This document shows positions 23,333 through 35,191 of a stretch of DNA of 64,000 bases, piece by piece; the stretch's first letter is position 1; every line of letters begins with the position of its first letter. The stretch lies in NCBI RefSeq assembly GCF_035083965.1, contig NC_089740.1, forward strand, positions 10,910,596 through 10,974,595, in the 5' to 3' direction. The notes under the pieces were generated by a model. The model did no database searches and had not been told where the DNA came from. It saw nothing but the letters and a program-made list of their open reading frames with translations. The stretch comes from Branchiostoma lanceolatum (Eukaryota > Chordata > Leptocardii > Amphioxiformes > Branchiostomatidae). The translations under genes and the position numbers were made by a program.

Positions 23333-26300
23333 ATGGGACGACACATTGTCATCATAGCCGTCGTCGTGGTTACGATGCACCATCATGCAGCTGGTATGCT
23401 TTTTTTTGCAAATGGCTCAATCTACGATTGTTAGCTTCTATCAAATTCTTGTCCGGAAGCTGATTACAGAAAACAGCATAAGTACAATTAATAGAAAACG
23501 GTGTCAACGTAAGACATGTGTGTGGCTAGTTTCAATCATGAACGGTCTAAATCTTACTATTTGGGTTTTACTTTTTTATTGGCTTAAAACCTCACTTTTT
23601 ACGCAATGCGAGGGTTCAATGAATATCTTTGGGCGTGTGAAAACGATGACGTTGTCTTTTAAAAAAGCATGCATCGCTCGATTAGTTTTATGCTTTATGG
23701 TTAATCCTACAAAATTTAAAGGGTATACTGTGGAAACATGGAACTATCGCTGCTTAGCTAGTAGTGTATGAACTAGAGTTGAAAAAAGAATAGAGAGAAA
23801 AGCGAAAAACGTGTGAGCGGCCATATTTTTGGTTGCAATTTAGCTTCAATCACAAAGAGTGACCTGACCCCACGACTTTAAATTTGTCCACGACTTTATC
23901 GGTCATTTAGTTTCAATTCAAAGTGTTAACATGTTCTATAACACCAATACATTATGCGTGTACACACATTTGAGTGCCTGTGTACATGTGTACGGCCATG
24001 TTGATTTGATTAAATGGATGATATCCGCGCACGCATCATTTTTTGTCAATGTCCCCCCCAAAAAGAAGGAGCTGCAAAATGAGCAACTTATGTATGCCGT
24101 AGATTGCAAAAACATATCAGAAAATGGTTACTAATGTTGTAATTGAAATGAAGAATCTATTGTTCGGTATACCCGCTATACCGTGTGCTTAGTCATTTGT
24201 GCAACCTTCCTGTCCACGTAGTTATATAGTAGTCCAGGAGGAGATACCTGAAAAAAAATGGTCTCGTAGCACACCCTTTATATATAGAACAACATACCTT
24301 AAAATGATCAAGGGACATCAAGCTATCATTCTATGATAGTGAACTAAATATGTAAATGGTGTGCTACGTTTGTCAATTTCTAGCCTCTTCTGAGACTCTC
24401 ATCCTGGACTATAGATTTCATAATGAAAGCGAACTTTTTCGTTTGCCAAACTTTTTTTTCGCACGCTCGCCTCAGTTTGAGGTTCCCAGAGGACACCATC
24501 CGGATAATCGAATCAACATGGCCTAAGTTGTTACTTACTTCAAATACATATTGATTATATCATTCAGCGCTCCCACTAGTGCAGCAGCGCCTCCCAGCGG
24601 TTCAGCGAGGGAACCCACATTCACCCGAGCCGCCCGTCATTGTTCACCCGGACGATGACTGGTTTATTCCACCATTTGTAAGTAATTCAGTACGAGGAAA
24701 TAGTTTTTTTTGGTAAGAATATGTGACGATTGCTTCTCCTTTAAATCACGGTGGTCCAATGCTAAGCATCGTGCACAAAGAAAAGTTGGTGATGTTGTTA
24801 GGTGTTTTTTTTTTATGAGCATTCAACAAGCGAGCCTGCCCTGGAAACATTTAGTCTCTACCAGACTAACCGCGTCGGCTATAGAGAGAACATTTGCCGG
24901 GGGACTTTGGTCATGGAGGATAACATTCCCATCCCTCTCTCCGTAGCCAAACCCCTTCATACAGTTGACTCTATTTGGCCAATTTCTACTATTGAAGTTG
25001 AATGACATGGTCCTTCCTAGTAATCATATTTTTTGTATCTATCTCGCTCTTACAGCAAAAGAGTCCTGAAACAAAGGGTGAGTATATGTGCTATAATTTG
25101 ATATCACACACCCCCGACAATATGTACAAAAAATGTACCGTGGTTGCATGTTTATCAAATTAAGGTAGCATTTACTGAAGCACCATATAAATGAACAAGC
25201 CTGCACAGTATAATTTCTGAAGTCATTTGTTTTGAAGCGTATCAATCAAGTTTTTGGGTCGTTCTTATTACTATATATAGACACCTTTAATTGTTATCTC
25301 TACCAGACTAAGTACGCTGGATGTAGGGGAGTTTAATTGGCCCCCATAGGGCTTCATTTGAAATGTCACCATTTCCATGGGCTCTCTCTACTGGCCAATT
25401 ATTTACCCTATTGTTGCTATCCATAGTCCCCTGGGAAGGCCTGCTACTTTAATGGTAACTCTCGCATAGGTTGAAGGAAATGATCGTTGTGTACTTCTGA
25501 TTGGGTGAAACGCCCTGCCTGGCCCGGTCGTGTTGTCTCCCACAGTTTAGACTTTCCGGGCCAGACTGGAGGCCTGCCTGTCTTATGCTTGGGTCACATT
25601 TCCCAGCCGGGACCCGGCCGGGCTGTTTGCGGAAACGAAAAATTGAAATGTATATCAATAAATATGCACAACCTATACTTTACTGTACGTTTTGTGTGTG
25701 TTTGTTCCCCAACACTGCCCGACCGGGCCCCGGATTGAAAATGTGACCCAAGCATTAGCCTGGGACCTCCCCCCCCCCCTACTTTGCCCCTGACGGGGTC
25801 ATCTGGGGGGTAACCCCTAAGTTGAAGTTGAAGTTCAAATATCGGTTATCAGAACATTAGAAGAAAGCAACAATCTTCTCCTCCAGCCCCTGCTTGGAGA
25901 GTATTTAATGGAGCTCCCTCCATTCTTGCAGTCGAGCTGAAAAGCAACGGCAACGGACCTCACCCAACCCCGGAGATAGTGATTGACACCATTGACGCCT
26001 GGTACCACCCACCGGGATGGGTCAGTATCTTTAAAAGAGTGTCGAACTTCAGCACGTATACGTACAGAATCCAGTGCACGTATCGAGAAGAGTAGAGGTG
26101 ACCCCGTGTGCTTGAATAAAAACGCGAGCCGAAGCGAAACCGTATTGCACTACCACTAGCTAGACAAAAAAAGAACCATGCTTCACCTTGGTTGAAAATG
26201 ACTCTTTTACTTTACTTTTATTATCCGACGAAGAGAAAAGGGTGAAAAAATATATTGAAGGGTCCAGTAGTAGTTGCGCCACAAAGGCATATAGGAAAAA

Positions 26301-26566
26301 TATTATCAGGAACAATGTAGAATATTTGCGGTATATCTTTTTATTACTAATAGTAAGAAATATAAAGCTTATTTTTTATTAGGATCGTCTTCAGGCAAAT
26401 AAGAAATATCTTACAATCTATCTAATTGCTAAAAGCAGTGTTATTGATGATGAACAGTAATAAGCTATTTTTCTTAACCTTAACCCTCAACTCAAGCAAC
26501 AACATATCTCTGCACATGCACTGATTTGACCGTTTTCTTTTACAGGGCAAAAAGGGCCAGTCCTAG
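23333..26566 (+). CDS. Small secreted precursor 2, candidate amidated peptides with alternative exons
   Basis: Proposed exons: 23333-23393 (signal peptide MGRHIVIIAVVVVTMHHHAA), 24568-24677 (peptide exon a, ending PVIVHPDDDWFIPPF), 25056-25077 (22-nt micro-exon, QKSPETK), 25932-26020 (peptide exon b, ending PEIVIDTIDAWYHPPGW), 26546-26566 (GKKGQS stop). Peptide exons a and b both enter in phase 1 and leave in phase 0, like exon 2 of precursor gene 1. Either can join the signal exon to the GKK exon and give an amidated C-terminus. The micro-exon (phase 0 to 1) would allow both in one protein. Exon b's donor (gtcagt) is weak. The core motif is shared with precursor gene 1. Splicing and peptide processing are inferred, and no known family is recognised. 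Confidence 0.68.
26060..26195 (+). repeat. SINE-like fragment in the last intron of precursor gene 2
   Basis: tatcgagaagagtagaggtgacc...gcactaccactagct matches the reverse of the insertion at 17617-17895. Confidence 0.7.
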
Positions 26567-27660
26567 GATGACGTCACCAACGATGGCGGCCATCTTGAAT
26601 CGCAACGTCTTGGCATTTTTTGTAAAATTAGACTCATGTGACGGAATAGGCATTACAAGAAACATTCTGCCATTGAATACATTTACATTTTTAGTGCCAA
26701 CAAGAATGTATTCGAATCTCTTTTATAACAATGCTTTACGTCCATTAGATACGTTCTGCTGACCAAAAATATCCACAAACACCCAGAAACCCGGAAAAGA
26801 ATACCTCTACTTTCACGGAGGTAAAACATTGATTCTCCATTCATAATAGCAGAGAAAAGCTTCACGCTGTCCATCTTAATTACCTAATAGTATAGAGAAG
26901 TTTGAAGATCTTGCTTTCGGCCGCGGCCGTCCTGCCGTAACCTGTGTGCGCCCCCCCCCCCCCCCAGTGATACCCCTGTAGGGGTTGTTAGAGGGTACTA
27001 AGAAGAAGAAGAAGAAGATTGTCCTGCACAAACACCTTTAGTGATTGTGCGTATGGCAGCATTACATCTTCATCACAATTCTCAACGTAGTGTACGCTTA
27101 GGTATTATCAAAGTGGCCCCTAAAATCAAATACACGTTGGTGTAAATCAATGGTGCATTATTCCATACTCAACCACAAGAAAATTACATTACGCTGGTCC
27201 CTGACTGAGTTCCTGAATGTGATAAGTCAAAAGTCGTGATACATTTTTTTCCATAGGGAAGCTCGTGGTGGATCCAGATGGTAAACAATAACTAGATTTT
27301 CTAGTCATTATAGAATACTCTATCCACCGGTAATACAGTTATTTTGCTACAAGCAGAATATGAGGCGCTTTGAATTAGTATGTCGGATATCTTGCAAGGA
27401 CGTATACGTACGTTCGCTTGGCTGTATCATCGCATGAGGCAACGACCAACATTTCACTTGTTTCAACTTACTGTTGTCAATGATGTTACACTCAAGCTCT
27501 GGTGTAGCGTATACATCATGCACAATAAAACTTTGATTTAATATCAACGTTTCTTACAGCAATAACGTGAACGCCGGTTTTCCCTAAATCCGATGCGTTT
27601 TTCGGTAAGAGTTCATTGACACCAATCTGGCAAAAGAATAAACCATCATTTCTTTCCGTG

Positions 27661-27896
27661 ACTCCCCCCTTTCACTGAACCCGCGGCACGCTGGCGGCGT
27701 CGCTGCGTCCTAAATTTGGATTTGTGTTACCCTTGACTTTATGATGGGAATATCATTCAAAACGTACAAGTATGACCAAAAAGACAACAAAACACACAAA
27801 GCTTATAAAGATTCGTTGTTTTTTTTCAATTTGTTTTGTCAATTCGATCGGCTCAGCGACGCCGCCAGCGTGCCGCGGGTTCAGTGAGAGGGGGGC
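27661..27896. mobile_element. MITE with about 42-bp GC-rich inverted ends
   Basis: ccccctttcactgaacccgc...gctggcggcgtcgctg (27664-27705) is matched in reverse complement at 27853-27895. The interior is AT-rich. No clear target duplication was found. Confidence 0.85.
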
Positions 27897-28367
27897 TTTA
27901 CATACCGATATTATGCTATGCATGCTACATTTTTTCTCTAGTCCTGATGTTTAAAATATATTTTAAATGACCTCTCTTAGATATTTCAAGTGGTTTTAAA
28001 TGACCTCCCGTGACATTGAGACCGGCGACGTTTTTTCACGGTGCTGGTGTAACCATTTTCCGCGGGGAAAATTATCTTGCCACTAATTACCTTTGCGAAA
28101 CAGTTGTTGTTCGTTTCTTGGCTTGAAGAGAGTGCTAAAGATATAAAAAAAGACATCACGACCAAACAGCCACACGGCCACGTCACAAATAACACTTAGT
28201 GCCGCAGCGAACAACACCGTAATTTGAATCCTCTCATGATGGCGTCAGTCTATTCCATTATAGGGCGGACAATGTTTGACCTCGCCGTCTTCGAATGCAG
28301 GGTTACCACCAGAGCTTTTAGTAAATTCTGCCTCTATACAGTGTATATGTTCAATTTTTAATATCAG

Positions 28368-28572
28368 TGGCGTCGCGGTGGCGTAGTGGCAGGGTGTTTG
28401 GCACCAGAACCCAGAGGTACCGGGTTCGAATCCGGGGTTCCCTGATTGGTCCCGTTGACGTTGTGCCCTTGGGAAAGGCACTTTACACGACTTTCCCCAC
28501 TTCACTCAGGTGAAAATGAGTACCTAGCTTCGGTTGGGGACGTCTCTCGGATAGGACGTTAAATGGAGGTCC
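28368..28572 (+). mobile_element. tRNA-derived SINE, copy 1
   Basis: The head has an A-box-like tggcgtagtgg and a perfect B-box ggttcgaatcc. The body has cttgggaaaggcactttacacgac and ends ggataggacgttaaatggaggtcc. A reversed copy is at 33325-33599. Confidence 0.8.
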
Positions 28573-29205
28573 ATATATAGGTTATAATAGGTTTAAATAG
28601 CAGGCTAATTGCCGTATACGCATTATGTTCTGGCGACGTGTTCGCGGTAGCAGTATAATCAAGTACTGGACACTAAGTACTGCTACCCTTACCGAGCATG
28701 TTGCAACTTTCCCCCCACATAACGACAGTTCATAGCCCCGATTAATTCGATTATTGTAAAGACCTCGGGAGCAATTATATTACCACGCTCCACGGCCTGG
28801 TTTGAAATCAGTAACCTTTCGTCGTGCGTCGAAAGTCTGTCACACCCCAAATATCATGAATGTGGCAATCCATCTAGTTGCCCCACCCAAATATCATAGC
28901 CGTGACAATCCATCCATTGCTTTTGGAGTTATGATACTTTAACGAGCACAAACAGACAAACGCTGAAATGATTTTGAGGCGATAGATCCTTCAGATCCAA
29001 GGCCTTAAGAAGAGCGACCTGGCCATAATAAATTTGTACGACTACATTAATGAACGTTTACATATCAAATGTCAGTTATGTCTGGGGTGGCCACGCCCAG
29101 AATGTCACATTTCCGGCTTCAAATCAGATACAAGATATAACTTTGTTGAAAATCGCAGTGCTGCCATAGATTCATAATCAAAAACTGATGTACAATGATT
29201 AAGCC

Positions 29206-29370
29206 CAAAATAGTTACTCATCAGCAACAAGCAACTGGATACAATTTTGAAACAGTCAGACGTACAGACAGCATCCAATTCACTGACGAAAGATAGCGGA
29301 TGCTCTCTGAAACGTCTGACTGTTTCAACATTTTATCCATTTGCTTTAGTAACTATTTTGGGCGTAGCTT
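29206..29370. mobile_element. Foldback element
   Basis: gcccaaaatagttactcatc...tgaaacagtcagacgt is inverted as acgtctgactgtttca...agtaactattttgggc. The central loop is about 50 bp. Confidence 0.8.
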
Positions 29371-30604
29371 ACTACATCGTACCTGGATGTCAAACCTTCA
29401 TCAACGTACAATGATTAAGATTCATTAAAAACAAATTTGCAGTGATCATTCCACAATGCCCAATTTTGCGCCCATTCAAACAACTCAAGAGTACAAGCCA
29501 ATGACAGAAGTCCTCCCATGGGTGGACACGAGTATACAGAGATCGGTAGATGACATTTAGGATGACGACGTTTTGGATAAGCTTTGACAGAAGACTAATG
29601 ATCATGGAAACTTTTAAAAACTAATTTCACGTTTCCTTGAAAGTTCATCTGTGTCGGCAGAATTTGTTATGTACCTGACATATTGCCAACACAAAGAATT
29701 GGAAAGCTTCTGGCTGCACAACACCAGTTTTTCGTCAAGGGACTAATCCATCTCTTCGATGACATCATCACGTAATGCAGGTGACATAGATATGAATTAT
29801 GCAAATGAATACCTCACACGTCATACATTACATTGTACTAAGGCTGGGTTTACAAACATGTTTTGAGTCGACTTGGAGTCGACTCAGGACTGTATGGAGA
29901 ACCCAATACCGCTCAAGTGGTGTTCTCTATTAGGAAAACTCCACTTGAACAGCCCAAAGCTCCTCACACACAGCCCCAGTCGACTCCGAAAACCTGTCTG
30001 TAAATCGGGCCTAAATTGCGGGAATTTCATACTTGCGGCATTTGCCAGTTGTGTGAAGGTGAACATCGTTAAACATAAGTTATGAACTTATCAAGACCTT
30101 ATTTGTAGAATTGATCAGGACATGGTAGAATAACCTTCTTTGCTACGCGTGTACGAAACGACTTTCATACGTTAGACAGCTTCTGTTATTTCGGTGGAGA
30201 ACATGATCAATTTGATTGATGCAAAAGAGGGCCTTACCTGCGTAAGCAAGAAGAAACCTTTACAATACGTCAATCCTGAAGGTTACCCTTAGGTCGTGGA
30301 ACTCTAGATAGCATATGCTAATCTCCTTTTGACAAAATCGTGAAATGTTTTTAATGCATCAAAGGTGCTTCTATTTATACACTGTGTGCACGCGATACAG
30401 GTGATTGAACATTTGCCAGAATATTTAATTACATGCTTTATTTACAATAGCCAATTCAATAAAACGTATCCTCTACTGCCACCCATAGTCAATGCAGATT
30501 TCGAGCTAACTGTCCATCCATTGCCTAAAAAAAGTCCTAACATGAAAACTAACTTGCCATATTTTCTACAATTGCAGAGATTCTTCTTTTTTCTCAGGAG
30601 TTGT

Positions 30605-31360
30605 TTTTTCTGATTCTGCCACCTCAGGGTGGTGATGGACTGTACTGTCACGGTTCTCCACTACAAGAAGGCCGTTTTCCTGAAAGATGCGAAGCTCCTT
30701 GTAGCTGTTTTGTGTCATCCTGCATGAGTTCGACATTTCCTGGTCCCCGTTGCGCGTCCTGTGGAGTGTCCTGTACGTTGTATCACGGTATCAAACGCCC
30801 GATAGACACTTCTCAGTTTGCCTAAATGCCTTCCATAAGGCTGGTGTACGGACAACAGTTAAGATTGGGTTGATTGATGAGTTCAGGCATGATACTGCTG
30901 CGACCACTACATTCATACGAGGGCACATATCTCGGTAGGCGCTACATACGGGGATGGCCATGATTGTTAACAGCCAGAAGGTGAACGCTACCACAGCATG
31001 TATCAAGACTGTCTTTGCCTTCTGTGCACTTTCTTCAAATGTCCTACATGTTTCCCGATCAACACCATTCCAGTGTGTTTGTCTAGAACCATTCGGGATT
31101 TCCCCTTAACTGTTTGAAGAGCAACTGACCGACAAGGTCTATTTCTTTGTCCATTTCTCTGTTTGATAACGATATACACAATGACGTTTGTTAACAGCAT
31201 AACACAGCCGAGGAAAAACATTATGGATGTAAACATGATGAAAAAGACCATGGGGTAATATTTGATGCACTTTCCAGAGGTCAAAGTTTGCATGTCTAAA
31301 CAGTTCCATCCCACACCGGAAGAGAAGGCAAGGAAAGGAAAACAAACCGCCGAAACTGGA
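30605..31360 (-). pseudogene. Truncated GPCR pseudogene (TM4 to C-terminus)
   Basis: On the minus strand this matches the back half of the intact GPCR at 33971-35191. It has MGWNCLDMQTLTSGKCIKYY, the TM5 segment FFIMFTSIMFF, the CRSVALQT loop, TM6 FTFWLLTIMAIPVCSAYRDM and TM7 SINPILTVVRTPALWK. Homology starts abruptly in TM4 near 31360, so TM1-TM3 are absent. Small indels break the frame in the third intracellular loop and after TM7 (a 2-bp loss after ALWKAFRQ). The intact gene has no introns in its coding region, so intronlessness does not show whether this is a retrocopy or a segmental inverted copy. Confidence 0.88.
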
Positions 31361-33970
31361 AAGAGGTCTTTTTATATGGTGTAAACCGGCACGTGTATAC
31401 CCCGCACGTGAGTTTCTAATATGCCAAACTACGTAAACGTATAATCTGATTTTTCCTAGGATGAATTACTAGAAACTCCATTTTGACATAAAATAGCTAC
31501 AAAGCAACCTGCGAATGAGACAATCATCTTATTACTCGCGCTACCCTTAAGTATATTATGCTCAATGCGCAGTACCAATTGACTATACAGGTCAGAACTT
31601 TTGACCGTAGGACCTTTGTAAGACCTGAGGAAAATCACAACTACAAAGCTACAACAGGTGGCCAATGAGAAGATCAACATGCAAACATATTTTGATCAAT
31701 CTGGAGGGAGTGAATTTAGTCTTCAGTGAATTCCATTCAAAATGATTCACTGAAGAGGTGCTACAACACAATGTCCAGGTGGATTTATCCTGAGATGCAT
31801 ATGCTATCTCTCATTGGAGTTCCTGACACACATGTATGGCTGACCATGGCCTCCCGACCTCTCCAGACCATGGTTAGGACTTAGTTAGTTGTGAGCAAGG
31901 CCATCTATGGTTGGGAGTTGGTCAGAGAGGCCCCGGCTCCGTTAGCCGACAATGAATTTTGAAAAGTCGAAGTAATCGGGAAGGTCATATTCTGCTTTGA
32001 TCCGATCAGAGGGGCGAAAAATGAAGCTAAAATAGACACACAGACACACAGACAGACAGACAGACAGACGCAGAGAACACAATACCTCCATTTCCATGGG
32101 GTAAAATGACACCATGATTATCTTATCTACTTAAAGTGGCAGAGAAAAACCTCGCAATGTTCATTCTAGTACAGATAAGTTTGAACGCATACTTACCCCT
32201 ACGCATTGAGCATGGAAAATCAAGTATACATATAACATTATATTGGTATTGTCCATAACATTAACATTCAAAAATTGTGTCCCTTGATGACTTCATTTGA
32301 TATTCAACGAAATACAATATTTCAAGACCAGCTCACAATGCTGGTCTGCTGACATTCTGTGAGAATAAAAGATGCTCCCCACAAAAGTCATGTTAAGATG
32401 TATTTTGTTTTGCTTCTTTGCCAATCTGCAACTGAAGGCAGCCAAGACTTCCAGATATGACATAATGATATGTAATCATATACTTAAACAATATTGTTTG
32501 GAAACAAATTACAATTAATATTTCAGGGGGTCTATGATTTTCTGTAAGTGTATGTGTGCTGCACCTGTACACATTATCCCGGTTTTTATTTGGTTTTTGA
32601 TGTGACGCATGTATGTCCATATTCTGTTAGTATTTGAATTTGTAATTTACTTTGGAAAAGCAATAAAGGGAGAGAAAAAAGACTTCCAGATAGGGCAATC
32701 AAAGTAGACCTGATCAGTATTAACTAGCCATACCACGGGGGTACGGGTTACGGATAGTAAAATTCAGATAAATTGGCCATGGGAGAAAGTCAGGCTTGAG
32801 GTTGGTATTTCTCCTTGGAAATCCAAAGGTCCCTGGCCCAAATATTCTCCCTATAGCCAGCATAGTTAGTCCGGCAGAGACTATGAATTAACAGCAAAAG
32901 AAAGGCCATTGAACCCTAGACTAAAAGGTTAGAAAATACCTACATCAGCTAGGTCGTGAGCAGCTCTATCTTTTTCTTGAGGGAACTTTATTTATTGAAT
33001 ATAGTCGGCAAATTACTCAATTGTATAATCAAGGCGTGTTTTTTACATTAAATTGTTCAGCTTGTACAGAACACCAAACCCTAGCAGCTTTACAAATGGT
33101 CTATTGTCACTTAATTGATCACATTTGATATCCAGTTTGAATCAAGGCAAACAGTATATTTTGTCTGTATCTATTCATTTGTTTTTTATTTTTTTGTGTC
33201 GCATACCAAACCACCTCATGGCGTAACACATCAGGTTTGTACTGAACAGCAAACACTGCATATCCAGACAGATTTATTTGATCAAGCGGACATTATATAG
33301 GACCCTTGATTTTAGCCACTCACGCCGGGAAGGACCTCTACTCTTATCGCCGTGTGGTGGGTTCTTTTACGTGCTCGGCGCGCGAGGGTTTCATCAAACA
33401 CGGCCGGGACCTCCATTTAACGTCCTATCCGCGGACGTCCCTAACCGAAGCTATGTACTCATTTTCACTGGAGTGAATTCGTCTATAAGTGCCTTTCCCA
33501 AGGGCTCAACATCACCAGGCATGTAAGCAGATTCGAAACCAGCACCTCTGGGTTCTGGCCAAACACCCTGCCATTACGTATACGTCACCGCGACGCCACA
33601 TGATGTTTCCATATATTAACCCACCTTACTGCCCGAGGCCTAATCTCATTAAACGAGCAGCTTCTTCGCAAATTGATCCTCTTGTCAAAGGGAAGGACGC
33701 TTCGCCGCAATCAGATCGCACCACTATAAAAACATTGAGCCATACTTTGGCCTTTGCTACCCAGACTTCCGCACATGAGAGACCCATCTCCTCCTGGGCC
33801 GTCGTTACTGTCAACGTGGGTGTTGCTTTTCGTGACAGTTGTCTTTTGCAAGGAGGTTAAAGCTCCTTGGTCCCTGTTTCTGAGGTCTTCTCATAGCTAT
33901 CCGCACCAGAGAAGTGTTGGGACATAAGCGGCTTCCCTGGCGGCTGTACAGAATCACGACCAGCGCAACC
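31361..33970. other. Spacer upstream of the intact GPCR
   Basis: No gene supported. It holds a repeat related to 13400-13660 (31840-31960), a CAGA microsatellite (about 32039-32072), old interspersed repeat text and a reversed SINE (33325-33599). Confidence 0.5.
33325..33599 (-). mobile_element. tRNA-derived SINE, copy 2
   Basis: Reversed relative of the SINE at 28368: ggacctccatttaacgtcctatcc, aagtgcctttcccaaggg, agcacctctgggttctggcc and gtcaccgcgacgccac in reverse order. Its B box is damaged. It lies about 370 bp before the GPCR start codon. Confidence 0.75.
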
Positions 33971-35191
33971 ATGGTCAACGGCAGCTTTGGCGAACTGTTG
34001 GACACCAATCAGTTGCCTGTTCCCCACTCTGACGGCTCGATGCCCTGCCTTCGGTGGTATTTACGGAACAAGACTGTGTCGTACGAACGAGCCCAAGAAG
34101 CCTGCTCCGCGGCTGTGTACAACACTGTTGACATGGGAACAGGGATCGACATCATCTTCTGGCTGACAGGGATCTTCACCATCATCAGTAACCTTGCAGT
34201 GCTCGTGGGAATCATCGGAACACGAGAGCGCTCCAAACCAATTTGCTTCTTCTTAGCAAATCTGGCAATGTCGGACCTTTTGAGCGGGATTGCACTTCTG
34301 TATCGCGCTGAAGGGCACGTGTTACACAGTGTTAAGTATGGGTTCATGATGACCTTTGTCGATTTAATGACATTTACACAGTTGATTTCGGCATCGGCTC
34401 TATCCATATTGTCTGTGAATTGTTGCCTTGCGGTAAGCCAACCCCTATTCTTCCGCACCCGTGTTGGTTATATCAAGCGCATATCGTATGTAGCTATGGG
34501 CTTGTCGTGGATTTGTTTTCCTTTCCTTACCTTCTCTCCCAGTATGGGATGGAACTGTTTAGACATGCAAACTTTGACCACTGGAAAGTGCATAAAATAT
34601 TACCCCATGGTCTTTTTCATCATGTTTACATCCATAATGTTTTTCCTTGGCAGTGTCATGCTGTTAACAAACGTCATTGTGTATATCGTTCTAAAATTAA
34701 GACAAAGAAATAGACCTTGTCGGTCAGTTGCTCTTCAAACAGCTAAGGGAAATGATTCTAGACAAACACACAGTAATGGTGTTGATCAGGAATCATGTAA
34801 GAAATTTGAAGAAAGTGCACAGAAGGCAAAAACAGTATTGATACATGTTGTGGTAGCGTTCACCTTCTGGCTTTTAACAATTATGGCCATCCCCGTATGT
34901 AGCGCCTACCGAGATATGTGCCCTCGTATGAATGTAGTAGTCGCAGCAGTATGCCTGAACTCAGCAATCAACCCAATCTTAACTGTCGTCCGTACACCAG
35001 CCTTATGGAAGGCACTTAGGCAAAAACTGAGAAGTGTCTATCGGACGTTTGCTACCGTGATACAGGGCACTCCACAGGACGCGCAACGGGGATCAGAAAA
35101 TGACGAACACATTAAGGATGACACAAAACAATTACAAGGAATCGCGCATCGTTCAGCAAAACAGACTGCTATAATGGAAACCCAAGTCTAG
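33971..35191 (+). CDS. Class A GPCR, lysolipid (EDG)-receptor-like
   Basis: Single-exon, 406-residue seven-helix receptor. The ATG at 33971 has a strong context (gcaaccatgg). The upstream open frame has no ATG. Seen: an N-terminal domain of about 60 residues with NGS and NKT glycosylation sites; TM1 ending NLAVLVGIIG; TM2 LANLAMSDLLSGIALLY, close to the S1P/LPA receptor motif; MGWNC in extracellular loop 2, also EDG-like; TM6 TFWLLTIMAIPVCSAY; TM7 LNSAINPILTVV. Odd points: the E/DRY position at the end of TM3 reads NCC (SVNCCLAVSQP), TM6 lacks the CWxP motif and the NPxxY motif is NPILT. These losses suggest altered G-protein coupling or constitutive behaviour. The ligand is unknown. A half copy lies inverted at 30605-31360. 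Confidence 0.85.
   Translation: MVNGSFGELLDTNQLPVPHSDGSMPCLRWYLRNKTVSYERAQEACSAAVYNTVDMGTGIDIIFWLTGIFTIISNLAVLVGIIGTRERSKPICFFLANLAMSDLLSGIALLYRAEGHVLHSVKYGFMMTFVDLMTFTQLISASALSILSVNCCLAVSQPLFFRTRVGYIKRISYVAMGLSWICFPFLTFSPSMGWNCLDMQTLTTGKCIKYYPMVFFIMFTSIMFFLGSVMLLTNVIVYIVLKLRQRNRPCRSVALQTAKGNDSRQTHSNGVDQESCKKFEESAQKAKTVLIHVVVAFTFWLLTIMAIPVCSAYRDMCPRMNVVVAAVCLNSAINPILTVVRTPALWKALRQKLRSVYRTFATVIQGTPQDAQRGSENDEHIKDDTKQLQGIAHRSAKQTAIMETQV

Larger units (their letters stand above)
26567..30604. other. Repeat-rich spacer
   Basis: No gene supported. Contents include a poly-C run (26949-26966), a GAA run (about 27003), a MITE (27661-27896), a SINE (28368-28572) and a foldback (29206-29370). Open frames here are short and not protein-like. 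Confidence 0.5.

Noticed and set aside
23385-23771. 128-codon frame after the precursor 2 signal exon
   Set aside because: It starts inside the signal exon in another frame, then crosses the donor. The composition is AT-rich intron-like.
25487-25746. Overlapping frames of about 80 codons in GC-rich sequence
   Set aside because: Both strands are open only because of base composition and a local repeat (gcctggcccgg / ccgggcc). No exon signals in phase.
27986-28195. 69-codon minus-strand frame with a signal-like start
   Set aside because: No splice partner, conserved motif or paralogue in the window.
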